A stretch of DNA of 64,000 bases from Costertonia aggregata (GCF_013402795.1 NZ_CP058595.1:28501-92500); one strand, 5' to 3'; numbered from the stretch's first letter, positions 18,402-28,346 are shown. Numbers and translations: made by a program. Notes: a model not told the origin generated them from the sequence alone.

Positions 18402-19321
18402 TGAAAAAAATACTCATTTCCGTTGTCGGCCCTACGGCCATTGGCAAGACCAAAACAGCGATTTTTTTGGCCAATTATTTTAAGACAGTAATTATATCGG
18501 CCGATTCCCGTCAATTCTATAAAGAAATGAGAATAGGCACGGCCGTACCTACAAAATCGGAGCTTGAAGCAGCTCAGCATCATTTTATCCAGCATAAAAG
18601 TATACATGACAACTACTCGGTAGGCGATTTTGAAAAAGACGCATTGGTTCTTTTAGATGTACTTTTTAAAGAACACGATGTCGTTATAATGGTGGGTGGC
18701 AGTGGACTATACGTGAATGCCGTAACAAAGGGGCTCGACGCTTTCCCCAAGGTCGACAAAGGGATTAGGGATAATCTTAATTCAGAATTACGTACCAAAG
18801 GTATTCAGGTATTGCAGCACAGACTAAAAAAACTAGATAGCGAATATTACAATACAATCGATGAGGATAATCCGCACAGGTTGATAAGAGCGCTGGAGAT
18901 ATGTATGGGTACAGGTCTCCCCTATTCTTCTTTTTTGAACAAACCTAAACCTTCAAGACTTTTTCAGGTACTAACGGTAGGATTGACCGCAGAAAGAGCA
19001 ATAGTCTACGAACGAATCAACCAAAGGGTAGATGCTATGATGACCCAAGGTCTTTTGCAGGAAGCAAAGTCACTTTATGGTCAAAAAGATTTAAACGCCC
19101 TACAGACCGTGGGCTACAAAGAGCTTTTTAATTATATTGACGGATCTTGGGAATTGGATTTTGCCATTTCTGAAATTAAAAAAAATACGAGGCGTTTCGC
19201 CAAACGGCAATTTACTTGGTTCAAAAAAAATGAAGATACCGTTTGGATAGACCATGCCGTTGAAAAAACGGATATCCTAGATGAAATCAGTTCCAAAATT
19301 CAAGAACTAAAGAACATATGA
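18401..19321 (+). CDS. miaA: tRNA dimethylallyltransferase
   Basis: 306 residues, typical length. Adds a dimethylallyl group to N6 of A37 in tRNAs reading codons that start with U. P-loop GPTAIGKT (10-17); ISADSRQFYKEMRIGTAVP (DSRQ motif); GGSGLYVNAV; and C-terminal VGYKELFNYIDG. The gene overlaps the ion-channel stop by 1 bp and its own stop overlaps gntK by 4 bp, so the three are one transcription unit. Confidence 0.97.
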   Translation: MKKILISVVGPTAIGKTKTAIFLANYFKTVIISADSRQFYKEMRIGTAVPTKSELEAAQHHFIQHKSIHDNYSVGDFEKDALVLLDVLFKEHDVVIMVGGSGLYVNAVTKGLDAFPKVDKGIRDNLNSELRTKGIQVLQHRLKKLDSEYYNTIDEDNPHRLIRALEICMGTGLPYSSFLNKPKPSRLFQVLTVGLTAERAIVYERINQRVDAMMTQGLLQEAKSLYGQKDLNALQTVGYKELFNYIDGSWELDFAISEIKKNTRRFAKRQFTWFKKNEDTVWIDHAVEKTDILDEISSKIQELKNI

Positions 19322-19803
19322 GTTCCAAAAAGTCTGTTTTTTTTGTTATGGGGGTTTCCGGTTCGGGTAAGAGTACCGTAGGTAGGTTATTAGCCAAGGT
19401 ATTGAACTGTCCGTTTTTTGATGGGGACGATTATCATCCCGAAGCCAATATAAAAAAGATGTCAGCAGGAAATCCTTTAAATGACGATGATAGAAAAACC
19501 TGGTTGAACTCGTTAAATCTGCTAGCAAAACAACATCAAAAAAAGGGAGCGGTAATTGCCTGTTCCGCATTAAAACAGTCCTACAGGCATGTACTGTCCC
19601 GTTCGCTCAATGATTCGGCAAAATTTGTATACTTAAAAGGCTCTTATAAAGAAATATCGAACCGACTTTCCCAAAGAAATGGGCATTTTATGCCCGCGGC
19701 TCTGCTACAATCACAATTTGACACCTTGGAGGAGCCCGAAGATGCCATAACGGTTTCTATACGATATTCGCCAAAAGAAATTGTTCAAAAGATTTTGAAA
19801 TAA
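19318..19803 (+). CDS. gluconokinase
   Basis: 161 residues, the size of the GntK/IdnK type. Walker A GVSGSGKST (12-20), FFDGDDYHPEANIKKMSAGNPLNDDDR (gluconate and ATP-binding segments), IACSALKQSYRHVL, and a C-terminal YSPKEIVQKIL. Phosphorylates gluconate to 6-phosphogluconate. ATGA overlap with miaA; ends at the bidirectional terminator shared with the response regulator gene. Confidence 0.93.
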   Translation: MSSKKSVFFVMGVSGSGKSTVGRLLAKVLNCPFFDGDDYHPEANIKKMSAGNPLNDDDRKTWLNSLNLLAKQHQKKGAVIACSALKQSYRHVLSRSLNDSAKFVYLKGSYKEISNRLSQRNGHFMPAALLQSQFDTLEEPEDAITVSIRYSPKEIVQKILK

Positions 19804-19832
19804 AAAACCACCCCGGATCGAGTGGTTTTTTT
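19802..19832. terminator. bidirectional terminator between gluconokinase and response regulator
   Basis: Arms AAAAAACCAC (19802-19811) and GTGGTTTTTT (19822-19831), loop of 10 nt, with T-runs usable on both strands. It lies between two convergent genes. Confidence 0.8.
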
Positions 19833-19852
19833 ATTACTTGAATGGTAAGCGA

Positions 19853-20560
19853 TTAATCTGATTTAACGACCAATCTAAAACCTTCACCGTGAATGTTCAA
19901 TATTTCTACGGTATCGTCTACTTTTAGATATTTACGTAGTTTGGCGATATACACATCCATACTTCTTGAAGTGAAATAATTATCGTCGCGCCATATTTTG
20001 GTCAATGCCAGTTCTCTCGGCATCAGATCATTTTCGTGCAAAGCCAATAGTCTTAGCAATTCGTTTTCTTTTGGGGACAATTTTATCGCTTCCTCGTCTT
20101 TATATTTCAAAAATCTAAGTTTCGAATTCAAATGAAAATTACCGATCTTGAATTCAAATTGTTTACTGTCTGCAAGCGTGTTGGATGATTTTCTTTGGAG
20201 CAAAGCCTTAAGCTTCATCAAAAGCACTTCCGAATCAAAAGGTTTGTTCAGATAATCGTCCGCACCTGCTTTATATCCTTTTAGGACATCTTCTTTCATG
20301 GTTTTGGCAGTCAAGAAAACTATAGGAACTTCTTCATTTTTTTCCCGTATTTCCTTCGCCAATGTGAATCCGTCCTTATAGGGCATCATTACATCAAGGA
20401 TACAAACATCAAAATTGTCTTTCTTGAACTTTTCAAAGCCTTCCATACCATTCTTGGCAAGAGTAACATCAAAATCGTTCATAGACAGATAGTCCTTTAA
20501 CACAATTCCAAAATTTGGGTCGTCCTCGACTAAAAGTATCTTTTTATTAACTGTTTCCAT
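19853..20560 (-). CDS. OmpR/PhoB-type response regulator (RprY-like)
   Basis: 235 residues. Receiver domain with acidic pocket ED(12-13)/D14, phospho-acceptor D56 in CILDVMMPYKDG, T/S and K switch region PFDSEV; then a winged-helix trans_reg_C domain (KLSPKENELLRLLALHENDLMPRELALTKIW ... SMDVYIAKLRKYL, read as two segments). It lies 4 bp downstream of the histidine kinase gene and forms a two-component pair. Similar to RprY of Bacteroides; targets are unknown. Confidence 0.92.
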   Translation of the reverse strand: METVNKKILLVEDDPNFGIVLKDYLSMNDFDVTLAKNGMEGFEKFKKDNFDVCILDVMMPYKDGFTLAKEIREKNEEVPIVFLTAKTMKEDVLKGYKAGADDYLNKPFDSEVLLMKLKALLQRKSSNTLADSKQFEFKIGNFHLNSKLRFLKYKDEEAIKLSPKENELLRLLALHENDLMPRELALTKIWRDDNYFTSRSMDVYIAKLRKYLKVDDTVEILNIHGEGFRLVVKSD

Positions 20561-20564
20561 AATT

Positions 20565-22145
20565 TTAAATTAAAGGTAGTTTCACATAGAAAGTGCTTCC
20601 TTTTCCTTTTTCACTTTCCGCATAAACCTCACCTTGGTGATCATCTATTATTTTCTTTACGTAAGACAGGCCTAAACCGTGTCCTTTTACGTTATGTAGG
20701 TCCCCTGTATGTTCTCTATAAAACTTTTCAAAAACTTTTTTCAAGACCGCTTTGCTCATACCTGCACCTTGGTCCTGTATTTTTATGATGATATAATTTT
20801 TTGCTATCTCAGTATATACATCAATTTTAGGTGCTTCAGGGGAATATTTTACCGCATTGTCCAATATATTTACCAATACATTGGTAAAATGCATATCGTT
20901 TGCCAAAACATCTGAACGTTGTGCATCTAGGTGGGTATTTACATAACCGCCCCTATCTGCAACTATTAGTTCTACATGTGTTACCGCATCGGTTATTATG
21001 TCGTGGGCATCTACCCTATCCTTACTGATATCCAGCTGGTTTTTCTCCAGTTTTGATATCCTTAAAACGTTTTCCACTTGGGCATGCATACGCTTATTCT
21101 CATCACGTATCATTCGTAAATAGCGAAAAACTTTATCCTTATCCTCTATTATTCTTGGATTTTTTATGGCTTCTACCGCCAAATTAATGGTCGCAATAGG
21201 TGTTTTGAATTCGTGCGTCATATTGTTGATAAAATCTGATTTGATCTCGGAAATCTGTTTTTGCTTTATCAACTGATAAATGGCACTGGAATAGGCAATG
21301 ACAATTATCAAAGTGAACATAAGCGACAATATGGCCATACCCAAAATAGACTGCCACAAAAATTTCTTTTTCTTGGGAAAAGAAATCAAGAGCGAAAAAT
21401 TACTTCTTCCCTCACTATCCGAAAAAATAGGCGACTTATAAAGTGTGGTATTGGCAAACCTGAATTTATCCGATTTTATTTTGGTAGGTAAACCTTTACT
21501 GTAAATACCATACTCGTAATCTATATCAATCCCTTTTTCTTTAAGTTCCCTATCCAAACGCAATTCAATCTCTTGTGTCGACACTCTTTTATGAATGGGT
21601 ACTTTCTTGGCAAACTCTCTGTACACGTCATTATATGCAGCTTTTTCTACAGAAGTTAGCCCCCCTATTTTTTCAAGTTTTTGTATCGGCGTTAGCTTAT
21701 ATCCTTTACCATCAAGTCCAAAATCTTCTTTATACGTTGTTTTGGTACGTTTACTTATAAAATTTTTAATTGTCGTAGTGTCACTATCACTACCATTGTC
21801 AAAGAACGTAGACGCTATATTGTAATCCTCTTCCAAAATACCGTGGGAATACGCCAATATCTCGTTGGTGTTAATATCCCGGTCAATAAAAAAAATACTG
21901 CTGGCATGGGAAGATTTTACTTCCCCAACACTATCTTTAAGACTTATGAACCTATTGGAGTAATCCCTCATTTCCCTATCTTCAATTTTCTCGATAACCC
22001 TGTCCAGAACTTCGGACACTGTATTGGAAAATTGATTTTCCTTATCATCAAACGATTGTTTGATCCAATAGCCTTGAACAAAAATTATTCCTATTAGGGA
22101 TAAACTCATTAAGATAACCAGAAGAAGGAATAGTTTCTTGTTCAT
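20565..22145 (-). CDS. membrane sensor histidine kinase (RprX-like)
   Basis: 526 residues. TM1 at about 4-27, a large periplasmic sensor (about 30-262) with no recognised domain, TM2 at about 264-292, then HisKA with H-box MTHEFKTPIATI (H311) and an HATPase_c domain (N-box ILDNAVKYSPEAP, G-boxes DQGAGMS and GHGLGLSYV). Autophosphorylates H311 and passes phosphate to the adjacent regulator. No HAMP domain is evident between TM2 and the H-box. coaE lies 82 bp upstream on the same strand. Confidence 0.92.
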   Translation of the reverse strand: MNKKLFLLLVILMSLSLIGIIFVQGYWIKQSFDDKENQFSNTVSEVLDRVIEKIEDREMRDYSNRFISLKDSVGEVKSSHASSIFFIDRDINTNEILAYSHGILEEDYNIASTFFDNGSDSDTTTIKNFISKRTKTTYKEDFGLDGKGYKLTPIQKLEKIGGLTSVEKAAYNDVYREFAKKVPIHKRVSTQEIELRLDRELKEKGIDIDYEYGIYSKGLPTKIKSDKFRFANTTLYKSPIFSDSEGRSNFSLLISFPKKKKFLWQSILGMAILSLMFTLIIVIAYSSAIYQLIKQKQISEIKSDFINNMTHEFKTPIATINLAVEAIKNPRIIEDKDKVFRYLRMIRDENKRMHAQVENVLRISKLEKNQLDISKDRVDAHDIITDAVTHVELIVADRGGYVNTHLDAQRSDVLANDMHFTNVLVNILDNAVKYSPEAPKIDVYTEIAKNYIIIKIQDQGAGMSKAVLKKVFEKFYREHTGDLHNVKGHGLGLSYVKKIIDDHQGEVYAESEKGKGSTFYVKLPLI

Positions 22146-22227
22146 CTATTCGTAAAATTAGAAATTAAACATCTATAGGAATGTGTGTTTAACCAAACCT
22201 TAACAAAAATGTTAAAATTCCGTACCC

Positions 22228-22812
22228 CTAGCAATAGTCAAGGAGAGCGTTATGTATGGCCTTTACTTTTTGATGGGTTTCCGCTAAATTGGAGTTCTCT
22301 ATGACATAATCTGCCATCTGAATTTTTTTTGAATCGGGCCATTGATTTTTTATTCGTGCCACAACATTTTCTATGGGCACATTGTCCCTTTTCATAACTC
22401 TTTGAATTCTAGATTCTTGAGGTGCTGTCACTAAAATTATCCTGTCATAAAAATCGTGAGTACCGTTCTCAAAAATTATGGCAGCTTCTTGAACAACATA
22501 CGGGGCTTTTTGTTTTGCCGACCAAGCCTTAAAGTGCTTTCTTACAGCAGGATGTACAATTTTGTTTAACTTTTTCAACATTTCCCTATCCTTGAAAACT
22601 ATGTCGGAAATTAAGGTTTTGTTTAACTTTTCGTCTTTAAATGCCTCAACACCAAAAAGCGAAATGAGCTCTTTCTTAATTTTTTTGGAAGAACGCATCA
22701 ATTTTTTCGCCTCTTTATCAGATACATAAACGGGTACATTCAGCTTTTTGAACATTTTGGCCACGGTACTCTTTCCGCTACCAATACCACCGGTAAGTCC
22801 TACTGTTATCAT
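22228..22812 (-). CDS. coaE: dephospho-CoA kinase
   Basis: 194 residues. Last step of coenzyme A synthesis: phosphorylates the 3'-OH of dephospho-CoA. P-loop GLTGGIGSGKSTVAKMF (5-21), SDKEAKKLM, HPAVRKHF, and the lid region RVMKRDNVPIENVVARIKNQW. The start overlaps the YbbR gene stop by 4 bp. coaBC, an earlier step of the same pathway, lies at 28.3 kb in another operon. Confidence 0.96.
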   Translation of the reverse strand: MITVGLTGGIGSGKSTVAKMFKKLNVPVYVSDKEAKKLMRSSKKIKKELISLFGVEAFKDEKLNKTLISDIVFKDREMLKKLNKIVHPAVRKHFKAWSAKQKAPYVVQEAAIIFENGTHDFYDRIILVTAPQESRIQRVMKRDNVPIENVVARIKNQWPDSKKIQMADYVIENSNLAETHQKVKAIHNALLDYC

Positions 22813-23765
22813 TGGCGTTTCAATATATATTCTACCTCTACATCCAAGGGTCTGGCACTATGCAATCCTTTAGGGCTTTTGACCAAGTTGACCCTAAGGA
22901 GTTTGTTGGAATGGTCGTTGATCGAATTATAATCGACTACCAATTTAAAATCAGAAGTCTCCAGCTTTTTTAACTGCTCTATCTTGGCCTTGCACAATAT
23001 TGATATCACATTGGGAAACGTTCGCAATTCCACATCTTTTGGAAGGTTGATGACCGTAACGGGAACATCTATCACCTTTTCGGAAAAACGTACCACTTTA
23101 CCTGTGACCTTAACTTTTTGCTCCGATAGTTTTACAAATTTTAATCCGTTCGATTTTGAAAGCGCCATTTTTTCAGAAAAACTCGAAGTTACATCGGTCA
23201 GAAGCTTTTTTTCGGTACGTATGTTGCTTATGGTATCAATATCTTCTTTTAGCCCCGTAATCGTTACACTATCGGGAGTTACCCTCAACGAGTTTTCCAG
23301 CATGAAATTCTGTGCCAGATCAACCATTAACCTTGGTACAACAGGCACCTTTTTTTTGTAAAGTCTCTTGAACTTAAAAAAGAGCGTATCACTGTCCATT
23401 TCAATGAGTTCCATGGTGTTGGACAATTGCCGCTCAATCTGTTTTCTATATTCCTGTTGCGGAACAAAGTAGGTGAAACCTTTGGTTTTTACCTTATCCA
23501 AATCAATACGTATTTTCTTATTCTTAAAATTGAAGCCCAAAAACTGAAAACCGCTGGCCCTTAATTTGACATCTACCATTTCTTTAGGGGTATTTACCAA
23601 TAGTAAAGTATCTGGTGCGTTTATGTAGGATAAATCAAAGGTTGCTGAACTTGTATATGATTCAGACAATTTACTAACAAACCATGCCGCACCGGAACAC
23701 AACAAAAAAAGTAGAAAAATTTTCACTTTCCTACGGTCAAGTCTTTTTTTAATGCGGTTTATCAC
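22809..23765 (-). CDS. YbbR-like domain protein
   Basis: 318 residues with an N-terminal membrane anchor (KIFLLFLLCSGAAWFVSKL, about 14-32) after a basic lead, then repeated YbbR-type beta domains (for example VTPDSVTITGLKEDIDTI and KVTGKVVRFSEKVIDVPVTV). In Firmicutes YbbR (CdaR) regulates a diadenylate cyclase; no cyclase gene is visible here, so that role is not claimed. Overlaps the glycosyltransferase and coaE by 4 bp on each side, indicating tight translational coupling. Confidence 0.85.
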   Translation of the reverse strand: MINRIKKRLDRRKVKIFLLFLLCSGAAWFVSKLSESYTSSATFDLSYINAPDTLLLVNTPKEMVDVKLRASGFQFLGFNFKNKKIRIDLDKVKTKGFTYFVPQQEYRKQIERQLSNTMELIEMDSDTLFFKFKRLYKKKVPVVPRLMVDLAQNFMLENSLRVTPDSVTITGLKEDIDTISNIRTEKKLLTDVTSSFSEKMALSKSNGLKFVKLSEQKVKVTGKVVRFSEKVIDVPVTVINLPKDVELRTFPNVISILCKAKIEQLKKLETSDFKLVVDYNSINDHSNKLLRVNLVKSPKGLHSARPLDVEVEYILKRQ

Positions 23766-24775
23766 ACTGTTTTTGTTTTAAAAAATAGTTTTGGAAAAAT
23801 TTCTTTGGGCTGCTTATGGCTAAAGTTAACCAAGAAAGCTGATTTTAAAAAACCGTATCCATACCCATAAAACTGGATCATTACCGCCACCAAGGATAAG
23901 AACGCAATGACCAAACTTTTATTCTTGAAAAGCGAATCGAAAAAGAGAAGCACAAAATAAATAGCGTAACCCAAGAGAGGCCAAATTATACCAAAAAACA
24001 CCAATACTGTCGAAACCAAAAATCCAAAACAAAATAAAGTAGGAAACCAATAAGTAAACTTGGCGGTCGTAGGGTGCCACTTATTCAATATTGGGCGTAC
24101 CATACCGAACTTATGTACCTGAATGAAAAATTTATTCCAATCAATACGGCGTTTATGGTACACAAAGGCATTCGACAACAACTTGGTACGAAAACCTTTG
24201 TTCCACATACGAATCGTAAGATCTGGATCCTCACCGGGGTGAATATTACCGTACCCTCCGGTAGCAGTGAATGCTTTTTTGGAAATTCCCATATTAAAAC
24301 TACGTGGCTGAAATTTATCCACGCTTTTTTTGCTCCCCCGAATACCTCCGGTCGTCCAAAATGAGGTCATGGCATAATTAATGGCCTTTTGTACCGCACT
24401 GAATGAAGTATGGGCCGCATCCGGGCCGCCGTAGCAATCCACATAATCCGTAGAAAGCGATCTTGAAACGGTCTCCAAATAATGGGGTGGTAGAATACAA
24501 TCGGAATCCAACACGATAAAATAATTCCCTTTAGCCCGGCGCATACCGTAATTTCTGGAATCTCCAGGGCCAGAATTTTCCTTTTCCAAATAGGTAACGT
24601 TCAATGTATTGGAAAAGCCTTCAACTACCCCTTTAGCACTTTTCGTAGACCCATCCTCGATTATTACAACTTCGTAAGGCTTTGTATACGTTTGTTCCGT
24701 TAGACTTTCAAGAAGCTCCTTAATCTCCTCGGGCCTATTGAATACCGGAATGATAAATGAAAAATATAAATCCAT
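23762..24775 (-). CDS. GT2 family glycosyltransferase with C-terminal membrane segments
   Basis: 337 residues from ATG 24775 (MDLYFSFIIPVFNRPEEI). The earlier in-frame codons ATG 24784 and TTG 24790 would run into the terminator of the upstream gene. GT-A fold: YEVVIIEDGS, nucleotide-sugar DxD in VLDSDCILPP, GGPDAAHTSF, and GEDPDLTIRMW (ED acid/base region). The C-terminus has hydrophobic segments (about 245-315), so it acts at the cytoplasmic face of the inner membrane. Sugar and acceptor unknown; a role in surface glycan or glycolipid synthesis is inferred. Confidence 0.88.
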   Translation of the reverse strand: MDLYFSFIIPVFNRPEEIKELLESLTEQTYTKPYEVVIIEDGSTKSAKGVVEGFSNTLNVTYLEKENSGPGDSRNYGMRRAKGNYFIVLDSDCILPPHYLETVSRSLSTDYVDCYGGPDAAHTSFSAVQKAINYAMTSFWTTGGIRGSKKSVDKFQPRSFNMGISKKAFTATGGYGNIHPGEDPDLTIRMWNKGFRTKLLSNAFVYHKRRIDWNKFFIQVHKFGMVRPILNKWHPTTAKFTYWFPTLFCFGFLVSTVLVFFGIIWPLLGYAIYFVLLFFDSLFKNKSLVIAFLSLVAVMIQFYGYGYGFLKSAFLVNFSHKQPKEIFPKLFFKTKTV

Positions 24776-24788
24776 TACAGCCATATAC

Positions 24789-24820
24789 AAAAAAAGCCAT
24801 CCTACACATCGGATGGCTTT
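24789..24820 (-). terminator. rho-independent terminator after fabI
   Basis: Stem AAAGCCATCC/GGATGGCTTT (24793-24802 and 24811-24820) with an 8-nt loop; on the minus strand it is followed by a run of seven T. It separates fabI from the glycosyltransferase operon and argues for the downstream ATG of the latter. Confidence 0.85.
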
Positions 24821-24836
24821 CTTATGTTATTCATTT

Positions 24837-25649
24837 TTATTTCGAAAACTCATCGATAACTTCTTGGCTAACGCCAACATTGCTGAACCCGCCATCATGG
24901 AAGAGGTTTTGCATGGTCACTTTTTTTGTCAAATCCGAAAACAAGGAAACCGTATAATCGGCACAGTCCTGAGCACTTGCATTGCCCAAAGGCGACATTT
25001 TTTCGGCATAGCTGATAAAGCCATCAAACCCTTTTACACCTTGACCCGCAGTGGTCGGCGTAGGTGACTGGGAAATGGTATTGACGCGTACTTTTTTCTC
25101 TTTTCCAAAAAAGTATCCAAAGCTCCTCGCAACAGATTCCAGATATGCCTTATTGTCGGCCATATCGTTATAATCCGGAAAAGTGCGTTGCGCCGCCATG
25201 TAGGTAAGGGCGACTATACTGCCCCATTCGTTCATGGCATCGGCTTTATATAAACTCTGCATAACTTTATGGAATGACAGTGCAGATACGTCCCAACCCT
25301 TGGTCGTGAAATCATATTTTTCATCGGTATAGGCTCGCCCTTTGCGAACATTTACCGACATTCCGATGGAATGGAGTACAAAATCCAGTTTGCCTCCGAG
25401 CATCTCTGTTGATTTTGCTACCAAATTATTCAAATCTTCCTCACTGGTGGCATCGGCAGGAACTATTTCAGAACCGGTTTTTTTGGCCAATTCGTTTATT
25501 TGCCCCATTCGCATGGCAATAGGTGCATTGGTCAAAACAAAAGTTCCGCCTTCGGCGTGTACCCTTTCAGCCGTTTTCCAAGCGATGGAATTCTCGTCCA
25601 ACGCTCCAAAAATAATTCCCCTTTTTCCTTTTAGTAGATTGTATGCCAT
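24837..25649 (-). CDS. fabI: enoyl-[acyl-carrier-protein] reductase (NADH), SDR type
   Basis: 270 residues. Reduces trans-2-enoyl-ACP in fatty acid elongation. FabI hallmarks: GKRGIIFGALDENSIAWKTAERVHAEGG (divergent SDR cofactor motif, read as two segments), LDFVLHSIGMS, TYMAAQRTFPDYNDMADNKA with the Y-x6-K catalytic pair, and VRVNTISQSPTPTTAG. Preceded by about 95 bp of AT-rich DNA downstream of the recN stop on the same strand; followed by a strong terminator. Confidence 0.96.
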   Translation of the reverse strand: MAYNLLKGKRGIIFGALDENSIAWKTAERVHAEGGTFVLTNAPIAMRMGQINELAKKTGSEIVPADATSEEDLNNLVAKSTEMLGGKLDFVLHSIGMSVNVRKGRAYTDEKYDFTTKGWDVSALSFHKVMQSLYKADAMNEWGSIVALTYMAAQRTFPDYNDMADNKAYLESVARSFGYFFGKEKKVRVNTISQSPTPTTAGQGVKGFDGFISYAEKMSPLGNASAQDCADYTVSLFSDLTKKVTMQNLFHDGGFSNVGVSQEVIDEFSK

Positions 25650-25745
25650 GTGTTTTTGGTTTCTATAGTTAAATTGATTTCAAAGATATTAAAATAAGTT
25701 GGCAGTGTTTTATAGATGTTCATTATCCATTGGTACAACCCGTCA

Positions 25746-27398
25746 CTAGTTCAAAAGTTCCTTTGCGTGGGCCATAGCAGAATCTGACAATGACTTTCCT
25801 CCCAACATTTCGGCCAGTTCAACTATTCTTTCATTCTTAGATAGTTGTTTCATCTTAGTATGTGTACTCTCGCCATCATCTTCTTTATATACCTTATAAT
25901 GGTTGTCCCCTTTTGAGGCTACTTGTGGCAAATGTGTAATCGAGAAAACCTGCATAGTACGGCTCATTTGATGCATAATCTCTCCCATTTGGTTGGAGAT
26001 TTCGCCCGAAACACCAGTATCGATCTCATCAAACATCATCGTGGGCAATTGCTCATATTTAGTAAGTATAGATTTAATGGTCAACATAATACGGGATAAC
26101 TCGCCACCGGAAGCCACTTTTTTAAGCTCACCGTAACTTCCCCCTTTATTGGCCGAAAACAAAAACACCAAATCATCGGTACCGCTGCTCTTGAATTCCG
26201 ATACTTTTTCCAAAGCTATCTTGAATGTAGCATTGGGCATGCCCAACATAGAAAGTTTCTCTGCCAATTGCTTTTGTAAAACAGGAATTACTTTAGCACG
26301 ATTTGTGTGCAAAGTGCTGGCCGTAGTAGTAAGCTCTTTTTCCAGTGTTTTGATCTCTGCTTCTTTTTTTGTGATTTGCGATGTTATATTTTCGCTGGCA
26401 TCGACTTTTTGGGCCAGTTCTTCTTTGATCTTAAGCAAATCTTCGATACTCTGTACAGCATGTTTTTTCTGCAAATCGTACAATAGCTGCAATTTTCCGT
26501 TGACTTCTTCCAAAAGATTGGGATCCGCCTCTAGGGTACTTTCCAAGGATTGCAGTTCGTCGGCAATATCGTCGATTTCCAAAAAAACCGACTGAATTCT
26601 TTCGTTCAAGCTATTATAGCTATTACCATAAGTCGATAGCCTATTGGAAACCACTTTCAATTCGGTCAAAAGATTCACGATCCCGATTTGTTCGTCGTTT
26701 AAAAGCTGATGTCCTTTGGAAAGTTGTTCCATAATGGTTTCTACATTGGACAACTGCTCGTAGTGTTCTTCCAACTCTTCTAGAACCCCTGCTTTTAATG
26801 GGGCAGATTCCAGTTCTTTCAATAAAAAACTGTTATAATCAAGCTCTTTTAATGAGTTTTGTTGAAATTGCTCCATTTCTTCCAGTTCACCATGGGCTTT
26901 TCTATAGATTTTGAGAATAGATCGATACTCTTTCAATACTGGTGTATTGTTCGCCAATGCATCGATAACCTTGAGCTGAAAGTCGTTGTCGGTCAATTGA
27001 AGTGTTTGGTGTTGCGAATGCACATCTATAAGCCTGTTTCCCAATTTTGACAAAATGCCCAAGGTAATCGGGGTATCGTTTATAAATGCCCTTGATTTTC
27101 CACTGGGCAGAATCTCCCTGCGAATTATGGTCTTTGGTTCATAATCCAAATCATTATCGGAAAAAAAGGATTTCAGGTGGTATTCCTCTATCGAAAATTC
27201 AGCCTCGATGATACACTTTTCATCGGTATTTCGTAAAGCGGATAAGTCGGCCCGTTTGCCCAAAACCAATGACAGGCCGCCCAACAAAATGGATTTTCCC
27301 GCTCCGGTCTCACCGGTAATAATGGTAAAGCCTTGGCCAAAAGAAACATTCAATTGGTCAATTAAGGCATAATTTTTTATAGAAAGGTTCGTTAGCAA
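25746..27398 (-). CDS. recN: DNA repair protein RecN
   Basis: 550 residues, typical RecN. SMC-like ATPase for double-strand-break repair: Walker A ITGETGAGKSILLGGLSL (29-36 core), long central coiled-coil, ABC signature KVASGGELSRIML, Walker B MMFDEIDTGVSGEIS, and H-loop ITHLPQVASKGDNHY. Last gene of the leftward cluster bamD-rpoZ-coaBC-DUF4835-recN. Confidence 0.97.
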   Translation of the reverse strand: MLTNLSIKNYALIDQLNVSFGQGFTIITGETGAGKSILLGGLSLVLGKRADLSALRNTDEKCIIEAEFSIEEYHLKSFFSDNDLDYEPKTIIRREILPSGKSRAFINDTPITLGILSKLGNRLIDVHSQHQTLQLTDNDFQLKVIDALANNTPVLKEYRSILKIYRKAHGELEEMEQFQQNSLKELDYNSFLLKELESAPLKAGVLEELEEHYEQLSNVETIMEQLSKGHQLLNDEQIGIVNLLTELKVVSNRLSTYGNSYNSLNERIQSVFLEIDDIADELQSLESTLEADPNLLEEVNGKLQLLYDLQKKHAVQSIEDLLKIKEELAQKVDASENITSQITKKEAEIKTLEKELTTTASTLHTNRAKVIPVLQKQLAEKLSMLGMPNATFKIALEKVSEFKSSGTDDLVFLFSANKGGSYGELKKVASGGELSRIMLTIKSILTKYEQLPTMMFDEIDTGVSGEISNQMGEIMHQMSRTMQVFSITHLPQVASKGDNHYKVYKEDDGESTHTKMKQLSKNERIVELAEMLGGKSLSDSAMAHAKELLN

Positions 27399-27455
27399 TA
27401 GTCAAATAATTATTGCCGTAAAGATAATTGATCTAACAAGGGAAAAAAATGGACA

Positions 27456-28346
27456 TCAATATTTTATTGCGCTCCATTCACTGGCATAAAACGGGGCTAC
27501 CTTGTTCAAGGTTTCTTTAAGCTTGACAATATCGACCTTGGGACCATCTGAGAAAATGTTCTGTATTTCTTCGGACTTGGCGTCAAAAAAAGTCTGTATC
27601 AAAAAAGCGTTCGGTCGCCTACTGATCAAGGTTTCAAACAATTTTAGGGAACCGGCGATTATCTGCTTTCCCGTACTATTATTATCGGCCATAATATCCA
27701 TACCCTTTCTGTGATAGTTGTACATGGCAATCCTGTATTCCCTAAAAGTGTTGGACAATAGATTGTCTACCAAAATAAAACGTGTACGGTTATCGGTAGC
27801 TGAATTCCAGTCTCCAAAACCGGAGCCTTGTGCCTGGCCTACGATATCCTGGGCTTTTTTATAAAAATCGGTGCCACCTTCCAAAGCAAACGTATCGGCA
27901 TCTAGCCCCAACATTAAATAAACGTAATATGAAATGACACCTACCAAATTAGAATCAAATCGGTTTTCATTATATATCAGTGGTTGAAATTCAATATACT
28001 CAAAATTGAATTTATCATCTTTATAATTGAAAATAGGTGTCTCGTATGATGTGTTGAATACCGGTCTAGAGGATTGTAACTGTATACTGGCTTCAAATCT
28101 ATTGGAATCAAACTTGGTTACCGTAATGAACATTCGCGCATTTATACGCTCGTTTTCCTTATAAATTTTATTGGTCCATTTGGTTTTGTTCACAAAATCG
28201 TTAAGTGAACGCTCCAATGTTTTAAAAATCTGCTGATTGGTTTGGCTCACTTGATCTGCGTTTACGGTAACGGTACAATTAAGTTCCTGTGACGTTACGG
28301 ATAATGTAAAAACAAAAAATAATGTAAAAAAAAACGCTCTACGCAT
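27456..28346 (-). CDS. DUF4835 family secreted protein
   Basis: 296 residues with a Sec signal peptide (MRRAFFFTLFFVFTLSVTSQ) and a mature N-terminus ELNCTVTVNADQVSQTN, the DUF4835 opening. The family is found in Bacteroidota directly between coaBC and recN, as here; no function is established. The 8-bp overlap with coaBC suggests coupling. A periplasmic location is inferred. Confidence 0.88.
   Translation of the reverse strand: MRRAFFFTLFFVFTLSVTSQELNCTVTVNADQVSQTNQQIFKTLERSLNDFVNKTKWTNKIYKENERINARMFITVTKFDSNRFEASIQLQSSRPVFNTSYETPIFNYKDDKFNFEYIEFQPLIYNENRFDSNLVGVISYYVYLMLGLDADTFALEGGTDFYKKAQDIVGQAQGSGFGDWNSATDNRTRFILVDNLLSNTFREYRIAMYNYHRKGMDIMADNNSTGKQIIAGSLKLFETLISRRPNAFLIQTFFDAKSEEIQNIFSDGPKVDIVKLKETLNKVAPFYASEWSAIKY

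Noticed and set aside
22809..23765. YbbR protein as evidence of c-di-AMP signalling
   Set aside because: No diadenylate cyclase (DAC) domain gene is in the neighbourhood; YbbR domains alone do not show this in Bacteroidota.
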